From contig DNUI01000053.1 in NCBI GenBank assembly GCA_003508565.1, positions 1 to 15,059 of the forward strand: a stretch of 15,059 nt of DNA, written 5' to 3'. This DNA is from Syntrophaceae bacterium. Its GTDB lineage: Bacteria > Desulfobacterota > Syntrophia > Syntrophales > UBA2185. Of this stretch, positions 14,303 through 15,059 are shown in pieces. Made by a program: the position numbers and the translations under genes. Numbering within the stretch: the stretch's first letter is position 1; the number at the start of each line of letters is the position of its first letter. The notes beneath the pieces are model-generated. The model saw nothing but the letters and a program-made list of their open reading frames with translations, ran no database searches and was not told the DNA's origin.

Positions 14303-14859
14303 TACTATCGAGGCTATATGTCGTTCTGTCGAAGTCTTTACCATTTTTATTATTTCCTTGAATAAATTTGTGCTTTGGCAAATGGTCCTGGTGCCGTGAT
14401 CCAAACAGGGTTCGGCCGACGATTTTCCTCCTGCCTGATTTAGCTTCGATGTCGACGATCCCGGTTGTTATCTACGTCGGCATCATGACATACTGGTTTC
14501 TCTAACTATTCCCCAGGGGAAAAAGAATGCTTTGACAGACCCCCCGGTATGGACCCGAAAAAGGCAACAGGGGGGGGTATGGGACCCCTTTATGGGAAGT
14601 TCATGTGCATTATACACACCGGCAAAAAAAGGGACTCCCCCAGCTACCCCCCCTCGTCCAAAACAATCTTTTCTTACACAAAATCAATTCCCGGATAATT
14701 TCAGAAAAAATTTGGAAAATATGTCTCTTCATTTATCGTATGCAGGCATGACTTCAAATACTTATCTACACATAGGCTGATTTGACCGGATCAATGATAA
14801 CGGGGTGCAACAAGCGTTTTGTATCTACCCGAAGCGGTGTTCTTACTGAACCTTTGTAC
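14303..14859. other. Gene-poor region with G and C runs
   Basis: No reading frame here has a Shine-Dalgarno, a recognisable motif and reasonable codon use together. Notable are CCCCCC (14541-14546), GGGGGGG (14571-14577) and further C runs near 14636-14651. GGTATGGACCC and GGTATGGGACCC recur about 30 bases apart. Short open stretches suggest decayed DNA rather than genes. Confidence 0.4.
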
Positions 14860-15000
14860 TCAAGCAATAATCCATAAACATACAATCATATAAACATCAT
14901 AGTATTTATTAAGAACAATGGTGACCGTCGAGATTTTCTTCGCTTCAGGGAAATAATTCCATGAAGTGACATCCTCGAAAAAGGACATCACTCTCCACAT
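14860..15000 (-). other. Weak minus-strand reading frame, possible gene remnant
   Basis: 46 residues from ATG 15000, open back to 15043. It reads MWRVMSFFEDVTSWNYFPEA then KYYDVYMIV, with normal amino-acid mix and an upstream DYDRK. No Shine-Dalgarno is seen and I do not recognise the family. It may be the end of a decayed gene or chance. Confidence 0.2.
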
Positions 15001-15059
15001 TTTTCGATCGTAATCTGCGTATATGGTTTCAGGGAACACAGGTCAAATGGGCATTACAG

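Noticed and set aside
14350..14510. Short frames on both strands (plus ends in VVIYVGIMTYWFL; minus has IEAKSGRRKIVGRTLFGS)
   Set aside because: They sound protein-like but are bounded by stops, lack starts and overlap each other; I cannot tie either to a transposase or other family.
14532..14780. 82-codon plus-strand frame
   Set aside because: No ribosome site, Pro-rich translation driven by C runs, no motif.
14965..14992. AGTGA..TCCT / AGGA..TCACT inverted repeat
   Set aside because: Two central mismatches and no T run; too weak to call a terminator.

Overview
The window looks like chromosomal DNA of a Gram-negative anaerobe of the Deltaproteobacteria (Desulfobacterota, perhaps near Syntrophales). 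This placement is an inference from the style of GlmM, PyrG, YvcK and the FlK-type thioesterase, and from a CCTTGAACC-type tandem repeat. No rRNA, tRNA, CRISPR array, intact transposase or prophage gene is visible.

Left part (1-6615), amino-sugar and nucleotide-sugar supply. A GlmS-like SIS-domain protein, cut by the window start and carrying about 300 extra C-terminal residues, runs tail to tail into a two-gene minus-strand operon: glmM, then a NagB-like deaminase/isomerase. The NagB-like protein has Arg where E. coli NagB has catalytic Asp141. Divergent from glmM is pyrG (CTP synthase) behind a good sigma70-type promoter. Convergent with pyrG is yvcK, whose family binds UDP-GlcNAc, the product of the GlmS-GlmM-GlmU route. 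Four of the five genes therefore concern hexosamine phosphates or their UDP-activated end product.

Middle (6616-8630). A non-coding stretch holds a REP-like palindrome and a promoter. Two tandem genes follow for small secreted proteins, built from one and two copies of the same roughly 95-residue, Trp/Gly-rich domain. They are clear duplicates at nucleotide level.

Centre-right (8631-11926, minus strand). pncA and pncB overlap by ATGA and form a complete nicotinamide-to-NaMN salvage module. Upstream of them lie a glycerophosphodiester phosphodiesterase and a 9-cysteine small protein. The latter is preceded by a possible 42-codon reading frame and an attenuator-like terminator.

Right part (11927-15059), accessory in character. 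It is AT-rich and gene-poor. It holds an exported protein with four 19-residue repeats and an Adhesin_E-like C-terminus, a small conserved-looking protein, a FlK-like hotdog thioesterase with promoter and strong terminator, and a roughly 850-bp tail with short direct repeats, homopolymer runs and no convincing gene.

The best candidates for something undescribed are the GlmS-like/NagB-like pair with altered domains, the repeat-plus-Adhesin_E protein, and the duplicated secreted domain family.
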